The notes: generated from the sequence alone by a model not told the origin. Positions 10,071-18,617 are shown, counted from the first letter of the stretch. The stretch is DNA of 64,000 nucleotides from Porticoccus sp963974675 (GCA_963974675.1 CAXBDQ010000010.1:22348-86347); one strand, 5' to 3'. Made by a program: numbers and translations.

Positions 10071-10495
10071 GACTCTGGTCACTTCATCCCAGCTATTTGG
10101 ATGCCAAAGGGCTCGTGGCATTGTGGCGTGAAGCGTTGCTGGCACAGGCGGTGCTTTCCGGAAAGACTAAAGGCTATTTGAACCACCCGCAGTTGATCAG
10201 GTTCAAGGCCTGTCGTGATCCTTTAGCCAGCTTCTCCACTTATTTGTGGGCAGTGGCTGCGGAGGCAGATAAGCGAAACTATTGTTTTGATGTGACGAAA
10301 ATTCAGTCTCCCCACGGGCGGCATAAAATACGTTTGACCCAGGGACAGCTGGAGTTTGAGATGCAGCATTTACTTAGAAAATTAGAGCGCCGAGACATGA
10401 AGCGCTTTGACCTTTTTCAGCGGGACACAGAGATTAAACCGCATCCAATGTTTACAGTTCTACCCGGTGAAATTGCCGTATGGGAGAGACCGTAA
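10067..10495 (+). CDS. Pyrimidine-dimer DNA glycosylase family protein
   Basis: 142 aa starting at the ATG that overlaps the stop of the channel gene; the upstream extension of the frame is non-coding overlap. The N-terminus MRLWSLHPSYLD, then GLVALWREALLAQAVL, GKTKGYLNHPQL and GQLEFEMQHLL, identifies the Pyr_excise family related to T4 endonuclease V. That family cuts the glycosylic bond at UV-induced pyrimidine dimers. Many bacterial members have not been tested biochemically, so repair activity is an inference. It is convergent with purU. Confidence 0.85.
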   Translation: MRLWSLHPSYLDAKGLVALWREALLAQAVLSGKTKGYLNHPQLIRFKACRDPLASFSTYLWAVAAEADKRNYCFDVTKIQSPHGRHKIRLTQGQLEFEMQHLLRKLERRDMKRFDLFQRDTEIKPHPMFTVLPGEIAVWERP

Positions 10496-10519
10496 GCCCT
10501 GTCTTCTGTTCGAGTACCC

Positions 10520-11377
10520 TTATTCAAACACAATGGTTTTGTTTCCGTGCAGTAACACGCGATCTTCGAGGTGATAGCGCAATCCTCTGGCCAGTACATT
10601 TTTTTCCACATCTTTGCCTTTGCGTACCAAATCGGGAATGCTGTCGTGATGACTGATGCGTACCACATCCTGTTCAATAATTGGCCCGGCATCCAGTTCA
10701 TCGGTGACATAGTGGCAGGTCGCACCAATCAATTTAACACCGCGTTCTGCGGCTTGGTGGTAGGGGCGAGCGCCGACAAAAGCGGGGAGAAAGCTGTGGT
10801 GAATGTTAATGATTTTTCCGGAATATTTTCCGCATAAGTCGGGAGGCAAAATTTGCATATAGCGAGCGAGCACGATGACATCGGCTTTGCTATCGTTAAT
10901 TAATTTTTCAACCGTGGCAAAGTGAGCTGCTTTGTTTTCAGGATCAGCCGGGGTGTGGTGGTAGTTAATATTGTGCCAAGAGACATAGCTTTGTAAATCA
11001 TTGTGATTGGATATCACACAGGGAATATCAAACTTCATTTCGTCGCTGCGCCAACGATAGAGCAGGTCAGATAAGCAGTGCGATTGTTTGCTGGCCATAA
11101 GCACTACACGCTTGGGTACGCTGGTGTCGGTCAATTGCCACTGCATCTCGAATTTGTCTGCTAGTGGTTGAAAGCGGGCTTTGAGTTCGTCAGAGCCATA
11201 AGGTAGCGAATCCGCTTCCATCACCTGGCGCATAAAAAACCAGTTAGTTTCCGGGTCGCGGTAGTAGTTGGCTTCAGTTAATAGGCCGCCTTCTTTTGCA
11301 AGAAATGAGCTGACAGCGGCGACAAGACCAATGCGGTCTGGGCAAGAGATAATTAAGCGATAGCTATGGGAGCTCAT
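10520..11377 (-). CDS. purU: Formyltetrahydrofolate deformylase
   Basis: 285 aa from the ATG at 11377; an in-frame start 14 codons upstream is possible but gives an unusual extension. It hydrolyses 10-formyl-THF to formate and THF, balancing one-carbon pools and feeding PurT. An N-terminal ACT domain (YRLIISCPDRIGLVAAVSSF) is followed by a formyltransferase domain with the catalytic Asn/His/Asp set: VISNHNDL, INIHHSFLPAF and GATCHYVTDELDAGPI. The gene is monocistronic and convergent with the glycosylase gene. Confidence 0.95.
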   Translation of the reverse strand: MSSHSYRLIISCPDRIGLVAAVSSFLAKEGGLLTEANYYRDPETNWFFMRQVMEADSLPYGSDELKARFQPLADKFEMQWQLTDTSVPKRVVLMASKQSHCLSDLLYRWRSDEMKFDIPCVISNHNDLQSYVSWHNINYHHTPADPENKAAHFATVEKLINDSKADVIVLARYMQILPPDLCGKYSGKIINIHHSFLPAFVGARPYHQAAERGVKLIGATCHYVTDELDAGPIIEQDVVRISHHDSIPDLVRKGKDVEKNVLARGLRYHLEDRVLLHGNKTIVFE

Positions 11378-11552
11378 GAGCGGAGATACCTTTCCTTTGG
11401 AAAACAAACTGTCGCACATTTGTAGACGAATTTCATTAAGTATGCATATCTGGAAGGGCCGTTGTTATGGCTTAAGTCGTTGGAGGGTGAAGTTTGTTTT
11501 GTATACTTTGTTTGGGTAAGTAGGTTGGCGGGGAAAGCAGGGATAATGAACG

Positions 11553-12006
11553 ATGGTCTTTTGTAGAAGCTCTGTGATGATCATGTTGCTCTTGGGGTGG
11601 TTTACCCAAGCGGTTTATGCAGAGATTTACAAGTGGGAGGATAAGTCAGAAAACCCCCATTTCAGCGATGAAAAGCCTGACAAAGACCGGCCGGAACAGG
11701 TGAAAGTTCAGGTGAATAGTATTGAAGCGGTTAGTGTTTCTGCTAGCGGTTTTCTAAAGGCAGGAGAGCATCACCAGGTGGTTATGTATAGTGCGGCTTG
11801 GTGTAGTTACTGTAGAAAAGCCCGCAATTATTTTTGGCAGCAAGGCATACCCTTTAAAGAATATGATATCGAAGCCTCTCGTAAAGGACGTTAACGGCAC
11901 GGGAGTCCCGATTATTTTAGTGAGTCAAAAACGGATGCAGGGGTTTCGGGCGGCGCGTTTCCAAGCCCTTTATCATCAAGTGAATCGCGATAAAAGCGAT
12001 CAATGA
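11553..12006 (+). pseudogene. DUF4124/glutaredoxin-like protein, frameshifted
   Basis: The frame from ATG 11553 encodes a signal peptide (hydrophobic to about residue 23), a DUF4124 segment (EIYKWEDKSENPHFSD) and the first half of a glutaredoxin fold with CSYC. It stops at TAA 11892-11894 right after EYDIEASRKGR. In the +1 frame the rest of the fold continues immediately: NGTGVPIILVSQKRMQGF to a stop at 12004-12006. In homologues these two halves are joined by a few extra residues, so a small non-triplet deletion near 11885 is likely. Either the gene is broken, leaving a periplasmic DUF4124 peptide with a CxxC, or there is an assembly error. Confidence 0.75.
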
Positions 12007-12093
12007 AGCAACATTGCAGCATGCCGCGTTCTACGTCATAGTACGCTGCAATTGGGCTTTTAAAGCATAACTGATTTTAGAAAGTGAATATCC

Positions 12094-12762
12094 ATGACTG
12101 ATTTTTTGATAGCGCCCTCCATTCTTTCTGCCGATTTTGCACGTTTGGGTGAGGAGGTAGATGCCGTTCTCAATGCCGGTGCTGATGTGGTGCATTTTGA
12201 TGTGATGGATAATCATTATGTCCCCAATCTGACCATTGGGCCGATGGTTTGTAAGGCGTTGCGTGATTATGGCGTCACGGCTCCGATTGATGTGCATCTT
12301 ATGGTGGAGCCTGTGGATCAGTTGATTGGCAGCTTTGCTGATGTCGGTGCGAGCTGGATAACCTTTCATCCTGAGGCCTCCCGACATGTGGATCGTTCAT
12401 TGCAATTGATTCGTGATGCGGGTTGTAAAAGTGGCTTGGTGTTGAACCCGGCGGTGGGTTTGGAGCAAGTAAAGTATGTGCTCGATAAGGTAGATATGAT
12501 TTTGCTGATGTCAGTAAACCCTGGTTTTGGCGGGCAGAAATTTATTCCGGCGACATTGGATAAATTGCGCGAAGTGCGCACCTTGATTGATGAGCGTGGT
12601 TTGGATATTCGCCTAGAAATTGATGGTGGTGTCACCGTTAATAACATTCGTGAAATTGCGGAGGCTGGTGCTGATACTTTTGTGGCGGGTTCCGCTATTT
12701 ATGGTGCCGAAAATTATTCTCAAGCCATTGGTGCTATGCGGGCTGAGTTGGCCAAGGTTTAA
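12094..12762 (+). CDS. rpe: Ribulose-phosphate 3-epimerase
   Basis: TIM-barrel enzyme of 222 aa that interconverts ribulose-5-phosphate and xylulose-5-phosphate. Diagnostic motifs are IAPSILSADFARLGEE at the N-terminus, HFDVMDNHYVPNLTIG, DVHLMVEP, MSVNPGFGGQKF and EIDGGVTVNN, with the phosphate-binding VAGSAIYG near the end. These supply the metal-binding His and Asp residues. It lies just upstream of the trp leader. As I recall, Pseudomonas has gph between rpe and trpE; here it is absent. Confidence 0.97.
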   Translation: MTDFLIAPSILSADFARLGEEVDAVLNAGADVVHFDVMDNHYVPNLTIGPMVCKALRDYGVTAPIDVHLMVEPVDQLIGSFADVGASWITFHPEASRHVDRSLQLIRDAGCKSGLVLNPAVGLEQVKYVLDKVDMILLMSVNPGFGGQKFIPATLDKLREVRTLIDERGLDIRLEIDGGVTVNNIREIAEAGADTFVAGSAIYGAENYSQAIGAMRAELAKV

Positions 12763-12777
12763 CCTGATTTTGCTGAC

Positions 12778-12806
12778 TTTTCAGCGTCGAATGAATGAAT
12801 TAGAAT
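12778..12806 (+). promoter_or_regulatory. Candidate trp promoter
   Basis: TTTTCA (12778-12783), a 17-base spacer and TAGAAT (12801-12806). A start near 12815 would leave a short 5' end before the leader-peptide GTG at 12833, as in typical trp attenuators. Read by eye; an alternative -35 is the nearby TTGCTG. Confidence 0.4.
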
Positions 12807-12832
12807 GCCTCCTCAAGTTTTTGGAGACACCC

Positions 12833-12898
12833 GTGATTTTCACTCAGTGCCACGATCTTTATTCTGCTCAACTTACCTGGCGATGGCGTAGTCAGTGA
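12833..12898 (+). CDS. trpL: trp operon leader peptide
   Basis: A 21-codon frame starting with GTG, preceded by TGGAGA 6 bases upstream, and ending at TGA 12896-12898. Codons 16 and 18 are both TGG (12878 and 12884) in the sequence LTWRWRSQ, five residues from the stop. Tandem Trp codons at the end of a short peptide about 100 bases before trpE are the signature of translation-controlled attenuation. An in-frame ATG at 12791 could give a 35-aa version but has a weaker ribosome site and lies upstream of the proposed promoter -10. Ribosome stalling at the Trp codons would sense charged tRNA-Trp. Confidence 0.65.
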   Translation: MIFTQCHDLYSAQLTWRWRSQ

Positions 12899-12902
12899 CC
12901 TT

Positions 12903-12960
12903 GGTGTGTGTGCTCCAAAATTTGGCAGCTCGTACGCACCCCTCTTCTCTATCTGTTATC
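12903..12960 (+). terminator. Probable trp attenuator hairpin
   Basis: GGTGTGTGTG (12903-12912) pairs with CGTACGCACC (12931-12940), three of the ten pairs being wobbles, with an inner CCAAA/TTTGG helix in the loop. A pyrimidine-rich tail (CCTCTTCTCTATCTG) follows but is not a pure T-run. It begins 4 bases after the leader-peptide stop, where an attenuator is expected. The competing antiterminator pairing was not found by eye. Confidence 0.45.
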
Positions 12961-12996
12961 TGATCATTCTGCGCGGGTATGCGCAAGGGAATAACC

Positions 12997-14463
12997 ATGA
13001 CCCCTGAACAATTTGCCGAGTTGGCTGAGCAAAATTACAATCGAATTCCGGTTATGCGTGAGGTGTTGGCAGACCTCGAAACGCCATTATCCTGTTACCT
13101 GAAGCTGGCCCGCGGGCCCTATTCTTATTTATTTGAGTCTGTACAAGGCGGAGAAAAGTGGGGGCGTTACTCCTTGATCGGCCTGCCTTCAAGTACCGTT
13201 CTTAAGGTTTTCGGTGATCAGCTTTTGATTGAAAAAAATGGTGAGGTGTTGGTATCTCGTACTACCGCTGATCCTTTGAAAGATGTTGAAGACTTTCACG
13301 CTGAATACAAAATGCCGGAGTTGCCGCAGTTGCCTCGTTTTACCGGCGGTTTAGTGGGTTATTTTGGCTACGATACAGTACGTTATGTGGAACCGAGACT
13401 AAAAGGGTCTGTGCCTAAAGATGATTTGGGTAATCCTGATATTTTATTGATGGCGTCTGATGAAGTGGTCATCTTTGATAATCTCATGGGTAAGCTGATT
13501 TTTGTGGTCCATGGGGATGCTGCTGATCCTAATGCATGGAGTAAAGCCCAGAGCAGGTTGGATGAGCTTGGGGCCAAGTTGAAGCATTCGTTACCGGACC
13601 TTCCTCCCGTAAATCTGGAAGGCGGTGGGCTGGATGAGTCAGCATTTGTCTCGAGCTTTGGTGAAGAAAACTACAAAGCTGCTGTCGATAAGATAAAAGA
13701 CTACATACTTGCCGGTGATGTCATGCAAGTGGTTCCCTCCCAGCGGATGTCCATGGATTTTGATGTTGAGCCGTTGAATTTGTATCGGGCGCTTCGTTGT
13801 CTTAATCCATCACCCTATATGTATTTTCTGGATTTGGATGATTTTCATATTGCGGGTTCTTCTCCCGAAATTCTGGCGCGGTTGGAAGATGGTGAAGTCA
13901 CGGTCAGGCCTATCGCCGGAACTCGCCGTCGCGGTCATACCCCTGAAGAGGATAAAGCCCTCGAAGAAGATATGATGAGCGACCCTAAGGAAATCGCAGA
14001 GCACTTGATGCTGATTGATTTGGGCAGAAATGATGCCGGGCGAGTGTCTCAAATAGGCACGGTGGAAGTGACCGAGCAGATGGTGGTAGAACGTTATTCC
14101 CATGTGATGCACATTACCTCTAATGTGACTGGCCAAGTGAACCCAGGCACAAGTGCCATTGATGTTCTGCGTGCTACATTACCTGCGGGCACATTAAGCG
14201 GTGCGCCAAAAATTCGGGCCATGGAAATTATCGATGAGCTGGAACCGGTCAAGCGGGGTGTTTATGGCGGTGCTGTCGGCTATATCGGCTGGAATGGCAA
14301 CATGGACACGGCCATTGCTATACGGACTGCAGTGATCAAAAACGGCAAGCTTTATGTTCAGGCGGGAGCTGGCATCGTGGCCGATTCTGTGCCGGAACTA
14401 GAGTGGAAAGAAACCATGAATAAAGCCCGCGCGATTTTTCGTGCTGCGGACCTAGTGGTCTAA
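12997..14463 (+). CDS. trpE: Anthranilate synthase component I
   Basis: 488 aa from the ATG at 12997, chosen over an in-frame ATG 6 codons upstream because AAGGGA lies 6 bases before it. It converts chorismate to anthranilate using ammonia supplied by TrpG. The N-terminal feedback region contains LLES-type LFESVQGGEKWGRYS. The chorismate-binding C-terminal half has IAGTRRRGHTPEED, LMLIDLGRNDAGRV, PAGTLSGAPKIRAMEI and QAGAGIVADSVPE. It lies 12 bp upstream of trpG in one operon controlled by the leader region. Confidence 0.97.
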   Translation: MTPEQFAELAEQNYNRIPVMREVLADLETPLSCYLKLARGPYSYLFESVQGGEKWGRYSLIGLPSSTVLKVFGDQLLIEKNGEVLVSRTTADPLKDVEDFHAEYKMPELPQLPRFTGGLVGYFGYDTVRYVEPRLKGSVPKDDLGNPDILLMASDEVVIFDNLMGKLIFVVHGDAADPNAWSKAQSRLDELGAKLKHSLPDLPPVNLEGGGLDESAFVSSFGEENYKAAVDKIKDYILAGDVMQVVPSQRMSMDFDVEPLNLYRALRCLNPSPYMYFLDLDDFHIAGSSPEILARLEDGEVTVRPIAGTRRRGHTPEEDKALEEDMMSDPKEIAEHLMLIDLGRNDAGRVSQIGTVEVTEQMVVERYSHVMHITSNVTGQVNPGTSAIDVLRATLPAGTLSGAPKIRAMEIIDELEPVKRGVYGGAVGYIGWNGNMDTAIAIRTAVIKNGKLYVQAGAGIVADSVPELEWKETMNKARAIFRAADLVV

Positions 14464-14475
14464 GGAGTTCTCACC

Positions 14476-15054
14476 ATGATATTAATGATTGATAATTACG
14501 ACTCCTTTACCTACAACGTGGTGCAGTACCTCGGAGAATTAAAGGCAGATGTGCAGGTTGTTCGTAATGACGAAATTACCCTGGATGAAGTGGCAGCACT
14601 TGCCCCGGAGAAAATCGTGATCTCACCGGGGCCCTGTACGCCGAATGAAGCCGGTATTTCAGTCGCAACCATTGAGCGTTTTGCCGGAAAAATTCCTATT
14701 CTGGGGATCTGCCTGGGGCATCAAAGCATTGGCCAGGCCTTTGGTGGCAAGGTGGTGCGAGCCAGAGAAGTAATGCACGGGAAAACCTCACCCATTTATC
14801 ACAATAATACCGGTGTATTTCGCAACTTACCCAATCCCTTTGAAGCTACTCGTTATCATTCGCTGGTTGTTGAGCGTGAAAGCCTGCCGGATTGCTTGGA
14901 GCTGACGGCATGGACTCAAACTGAATCCGGTGAAATTGATGAAGTTATGGGTTTTCGTCATCGTGAATTATCGGTAGAGGGAGTTCAGTTTCACCCGGAA
15001 TCGATTCTCACCGAGAACGGACACGACCTGCTCGAAAACTTTTTGAAAAGCTGA
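14476..15054 (+). CDS. trpG: Anthranilate synthase component II (glutamine amidotransferase)
   Basis: 192-aa class I amidotransferase that releases ammonia from glutamine for TrpE. The catalytic Cys lies in GICLGHQSIG and the His/Glu pair in VQFHPESILTE; ISPGPCTPNEAG is the conserved N-terminal loop. GGAG lies 8 bases before the ATG. In many gammaproteobacteria this subunit also serves PabB in folate synthesis. The gene is between trpE and trpD, which supports the tryptophan role. Confidence 0.97.
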   Translation: MILMIDNYDSFTYNVVQYLGELKADVQVVRNDEITLDEVAALAPEKIVISPGPCTPNEAGISVATIERFAGKIPILGICLGHQSIGQAFGGKVVRAREVMHGKTSPIYHNNTGVFRNLPNPFEATRYHSLVVERESLPDCLELTAWTQTESGEIDEVMGFRHRELSVEGVQFHPESILTENGHDLLENFLKS

Positions 15055-15063
15055 AGGCCAATC

Positions 15064-16110
15064 ATGAATATACAACAGGCAGTTGCCCGATTATTGGAGC
15101 ACCAGCATCTCGATATGAATGAGATGGGTGCAGTTATGATGCAAATCATGACCGGCAAGGCGACTGATGCTCAAATAGGGGGCTTTCTGGTGGCCCTGCG
15201 TATGAAAGGTGAAACGGTGGCGGAGCTCACCGGAGCCGCTCAGGTGATGCGTGACCTGGCGTCACCTGTTGCGATCACGGGCGAACATCTTGTGGATATT
15301 GTAGGCACGGGTGGAGATAGTGCCGGTATTTTTAATGTCTCTACTGCCAGCACCTTTGTGGCCGCCGCTGCAGGTGCCCGCGTTGCCAAGCACGGCAACC
15401 GTTCTGTGAGCAGTAAAAGTGGCAGTGCCGATTTGCTGGAGTGTGCCGGTGTCAGATTGGATCTATCCCCTGAGCAGGTGGCGCTTTGTGTTGAAGAAGT
15501 GGGTGTTGGCTTTATGTTTGCGGTCAATCATCACAGCGCGATGAAGTATGCCATTGGCCCACGAAAAGAGTTGGGTGTGCGTACGATTTTTAATCTTCTT
15601 GGGCCGTTAACAAATCCGGCAAAAGTGCCCAATATGCTTCTTGGCGTATTTGACCGCCAGTGGCTTCGTCCGGTAGCTGAGGTGATGAAGCAGTTAGGTG
15701 GAGAGCATATTTTGGTGGTGCATTCTGCTGATGGCTTGGATGAAATTAGTGTTGCCGCTGAAACTTGGGTAGCTGAGCTAAAAGATGGCACGATTAGTGA
15801 GTACTCTGTGGCACCGGAAGACTTTGGTATCGCCCGAGGTAACCTCAATGATTTGAAAGTTGCCGATGCACAAGAAAGTTTGGACATGATCAATGCGGCG
15901 TTATCCAAAAACGCTGATTCAAAAGGAGCAGGCTCTGCTTCTGACATGGTGGCTCTCAATGCCGGGGCGGCGCTTTATGCGGCGGGCGTTGCGGATAATT
16001 TGTCCGAAGGGGTTAGTATGGCTCAGGATGCTATTGGTGGAGGTTTGGCCAAAGCTAAAATCACCGACCTTGCTGCCTTCACCCATTGTTTGAAAGATAT
16101 AGAAGCTTAA
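15064..16110 (+). CDS. trpD: Anthranilate phosphoribosyltransferase
   Basis: 348 aa; transfers phosphoribose from PRPP to anthranilate. The PRPP-binding signature is DIVGTGGDSAGIFNVST, followed by AKHGNRSVSSKSGSADLLE, the FAVNHHSAMKYAIGPRKELG anthranilate site and LLGPLTNPA. It is 9 bp downstream of trpG and separate from it, unlike the fused TrpGD of enterobacteria. Confidence 0.97.
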   Translation: MNIQQAVARLLEHQHLDMNEMGAVMMQIMTGKATDAQIGGFLVALRMKGETVAELTGAAQVMRDLASPVAITGEHLVDIVGTGGDSAGIFNVSTASTFVAAAAGARVAKHGNRSVSSKSGSADLLECAGVRLDLSPEQVALCVEEVGVGFMFAVNHHSAMKYAIGPRKELGVRTIFNLLGPLTNPAKVPNMLLGVFDRQWLRPVAEVMKQLGGEHILVVHSADGLDEISVAAETWVAELKDGTISEYSVAPEDFGIARGNLNDLKVADAQESLDMINAALSKNADSKGAGSASDMVALNAGAALYAAGVADNLSEGVSMAQDAIGGGLAKAKITDLAAFTHCLKDIEA

Positions 16111-16130
16111 AAAAACACAGAAACACACTT

Positions 16131-16946
16131 ATGAATATAGCAATAGATACCCCGACAGTATTAAAGAAAATTCTCGCTCGGAAAGCTGAGGATGTGGCAG
16201 AGCGGCGAGCCAACATTTCGCTGGAAGAGTTGCAGCGACAGTGTCGGGAAGAATTAAGAGGCCGTGAGCTCCGTGGTTTTACGAATGCCCTTGTGGCAAA
16301 AATTGATCAGGGACTGGCAGCTGTCATTGCTGAGGTTAAAAAAGCCTCGCCAAGCAAAGGTGTGATTCGGGAAGATTTTGACCCAGTGGAAATTGCTCGA
16401 AGCTACGAAAAAGGTGGGGCAACTTGCTTGTCTGTTTTGACCGAAAGAGATTTTTTTCAGGGCTCAGATGAATATCTGAAAATGGCACGAGAGGCGACAC
16501 GTCTGCCAGTATTACGTAAGGATTTTGTGTTTGATCCTTATCAGGTTTACGAATCCTATGTTCTGGGGGCTGATTGTATTTTGTTGATTGTTGCCGCGTT
16601 GAGCCAGCCACAGATGGAGGAGCTTCATGGAATTGCTCGGGAGCTTGGTCTTGATGTGTTGGTTGAAGTACACAATGAAGCAGAACTAGATCGAGCACTG
16701 TTAATTGATAATCCTATGATCGGTATCAATAACCGAGACCTTCACACCTTTGAGACGACCTTGGAAACAACTTATGGTTTATTGGGTAAGATTCCAGAGG
16801 ACCGAATAGTGGTCACTGAAAGCGGTATTTTAACCATTGATGATGTTGCCGCCATGAGAGGCCACAATGTGAATGCCTTTCTAGTGGGAGAGACCTTTAT
16901 GCGGGCAGAGGAGCCGGGGATAAAGCTTCTTGAGATGTTTAGCTGA
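16131..16946 (+). CDS. trpC: Indole-3-glycerol-phosphate synthase
   Basis: 271-aa TIM barrel that closes the indole ring from CdRP. The start ATG at 16131 gives the usual N-terminus (TVLKKILARKAEDV); an earlier in-frame start would overlap trpD. Catalytic landmarks are AVIAEVKKASPSKGVI, LSVLTERDFFQGS, LRKDFVFDPYQV, LVEVHNEAEL, GINNRDL and VTESGI. It is monofunctional, with no TrpF domain. trpF, trpB and trpA are not in the window, so this is the split-operon arrangement seen in Pseudomonas. Confidence 0.97.
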   Translation: MNIAIDTPTVLKKILARKAEDVAERRANISLEELQRQCREELRGRELRGFTNALVAKIDQGLAAVIAEVKKASPSKGVIREDFDPVEIARSYEKGGATCLSVLTERDFFQGSDEYLKMAREATRLPVLRKDFVFDPYQVYESYVLGADCILLIVAALSQPQMEELHGIARELGLDVLVEVHNEAELDRALLIDNPMIGINNRDLHTFETTLETTYGLLGKIPEDRIVVTESGILTIDDVAAMRGHNVNAFLVGETFMRAEEPGIKLLEMFS

Positions 16947-16976
16947 TATGGGGAATCAAAAAAATTACGAGAAGAA

Positions 16977-17009
16977 ATAAAAAAGGCCTCAAAATGAAGC
17001 CTTTTTTAT
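16977..17009. terminator. Bidirectional terminator between trpC and crp
   Basis: An A-run, GGCCTCAAAATGAAGCC with a short stem, and a run of six T. The symmetric A/T flanks let it serve the convergent trpEGDC and crp transcripts. Confidence 0.8.
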
Positions 17010-17042
17010 ACAAATTGGAACAATGCTAAGTTTTTGTGCAGA

Positions 17043-17762
17043 CTATCTAGTCCCAAATACCACCATCGTTTTACCCTTTACGGACACCAGTTCCTGTTGT
17101 TCTAGGGTTTTTAGAACCCGTCCAACCATTTCCCGTGAACAGCCAACAATTCGGCCAATTTCTTGACGGGTAATTTTTATCTGCATCCCATCAGGGTGGG
17201 TCATGGCATCGGGTTCTTTGCAGAGGTCCAGTAGTGTACGGGCAACGCGACCAGTAACATCAAGGAATGCTAGGTCTCCCACCTTGCGTGTAGTGTCACG
17301 CAGACGTTTGGCTATTTGTATGCCAATGGCAAATAGAAATTCTGGGTGATCTTTAGAGAGCTCTTGGAATTTTGAGTAACTAATTTCACCAACTTCGCAT
17401 TCAGTTTTAGCTCGAATCCAAGCGCTTCTGTCAGTTTGATCAAACAGCCCCATCTCTCCAAAAAAATCGCCTTCATTGAGATAGGCGACGATCATTTCAC
17501 GACCGTCATCATCTTCTAGAAGTACCGTAACGGAACCTCTAATAATGTATGAGAGAGTATCACCTTCATCACCAGCATAAATGATGGTACTTTTGCTGGG
17601 ATATTTCCTTCGGTGACAGTGAACTAAGAACTCTTCTACATTTGGAATGTGAGGTGTTATTGGTGCAGGTGCCAACTCGAGTTCCTCCCTTTTGTGATCT
17701 CGCGCATAGACTGAGCCCATTATGGGGATAAAATCATCATTGGCCAAGTTCGAATTTATCAT
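17043..17762 (-). CDS. crp: cAMP receptor protein, Vfr type
   Basis: 239 aa, about 25 longer at the N-terminus than P. aeruginosa Vfr (214). The cyclic-nucleotide domain contains KSTIIYAGDEGDTL, GDFFGEMGLF and RSAWIRAK. It is followed by a long helix and the HTH TRQEIGRIVGCSREMVGRVL, nearly identical to Vfr. The extra N-terminal 25 residues are probably real because the ATG at 17762 has AGGA upstream, but a later start is possible. The gene lies beside a yhfA-like gene, as in E. coli and Pseudomonas. Confidence 0.95.
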   Translation of the reverse strand: MINSNLANDDFIPIMGSVYARDHKREELELAPAPITPHIPNVEEFLVHCHRRKYPSKSTIIYAGDEGDTLSYIIRGSVTVLLEDDDGREMIVAYLNEGDFFGEMGLFDQTDRSAWIRAKTECEVGEISYSKFQELSKDHPEFLFAIGIQIAKRLRDTTRKVGDLAFLDVTGRVARTLLDLCKEPDAMTHPDGMQIKITRQEIGRIVGCSREMVGRVLKTLEQQELVSVKGKTMVVFGTR

Positions 17763-17867
17763 GCGCTAGATTCCTTAGGAGAAAAAGTGACAACTGCATA
17801 TGTAATTCTAAGGTTAAAAGCACAGTAATTATGTTAGTCTTTCGACACTTTTAAGGTCGACGGTGTC

Positions 17868-18293
17868 ATGAAAGCAAAAATTATCTGGGGCGGGGACGCC
17901 AAGTTTATTGCTGAGTCAGAAACAGGCCATACGGTTGTCATGGATGGCCCACCTGATCACGGTGGTAAGAATCAGGGTGCTCGCCCGATGGAAATGATGT
18001 TGATAGGCATGGGGGGATGTTCATCCTTCGACGTCGTTCATATCCTTAAGAAAAGTCGTCAGGACGTTACGGGTTGTGTAGCAGAAATTGATGCAGAGCG
18101 AGCGGACGCTGTTCCTGCGGTATTTACCAAAATACATCTGCATTTTGTCGTGACGGGCAACAACTTAAAAGAAAGCATGGTTCGCAATGCGGTCAAACTG
18201 TCTGCGGAGAAATACTGCTCTGCATCTATTATGCTCACTAAGGGTGGTGTAGAAATCACTCATAGCTTTGAGATGTGTCCTCCGTCAGCTTAA
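17868..18293 (+). CDS. OsmC/Ohr-family protein, YhfA-like
   Basis: 141 aa of the OsmC fold. Two conserved Cys, in GMGGCSSFD and EKYCSAS, are at the positions that act in thiol-dependent peroxide reduction in Ohr and OsmC. It aligns throughout with E. coli YhfA, which also sits next to crp, including RPMEMML, RQDV and the SAEKYCS block. The biochemical role of YhfA is not established. It is divergent from crp across 105 bp. Confidence 0.9.
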   Translation: MKAKIIWGGDAKFIAESETGHTVVMDGPPDHGGKNQGARPMEMMLIGMGGCSSFDVVHILKKSRQDVTGCVAEIDAERADAVPAVFTKIHLHFVVTGNNLKESMVRNAVKLSAEKYCSASIMLTKGGVEITHSFEMCPPSA

Positions 18294-18499
18294 TAGGTAG
18301 CACCTGCTGAATCATAAAGGTTCTGCTAAAAGCAAGACGACCTCTCACTTTCTCGGGATTAAAGTTTTTTGCCAGCCAGTAAAAAATAGCTTGTCAGCGG
18401 CTTTTTTCTAAGCTGTCTCAGAGTTTAGTTTTTTATTTTGTCGTATCGGATACGTTAATACTGATCCCGTTATCTTGCCCTTCCCGCCGCCGCGCGCAT

Positions 18500-18612
18500 A
18501 AAAAAAAGGACAGCTATGGCTGTCCTAAAGGGTCGTTATGGGAGGATCGTACGTTTAATTGGGGGTGCTAAGTTTGATACCTGTCCTTTTCGGTGGTTTT
18601 TTCAGTTCATGA
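18500..18612 (-). ncRNA. Candidate small RNA, copy 1 of a tandem pair
   Basis: On the minus strand a promoter at 18618-18646 leads to a start near 18612, and a terminator ends the RNA at about 18500: GGACAGC/GCTGTCC stem (18508-18525) followed by eight T. The predicted RNA is about 113 nt with no plausible ORF. Two C-rich segments that could pair with Shine-Dalgarno sequences lie at 18561-18569 (AGCACCCCC) and 18540-18545 (CCTCCC). The unit is homologous to the second copy at 18718-18852. The 206 bases to its left, up to the yhfA-like gene, show nothing I can name. Confidence 0.6.
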
Positions 18613-18617
18613 GATTG

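Noticed and set aside
12620..12898. 92-aa frame from inside rpe to 12898
   Set aside because: The first part is an rpe shadow; only its last 21 codons are kept, as trpL.
17763..17867. Possible CRP-binding site between crp and the yhfA-like gene
   Set aside because: Half-sites such as GTGA and TATG are present, but the spacing and symmetry are too poor for TGTGA-N6-TCACA.
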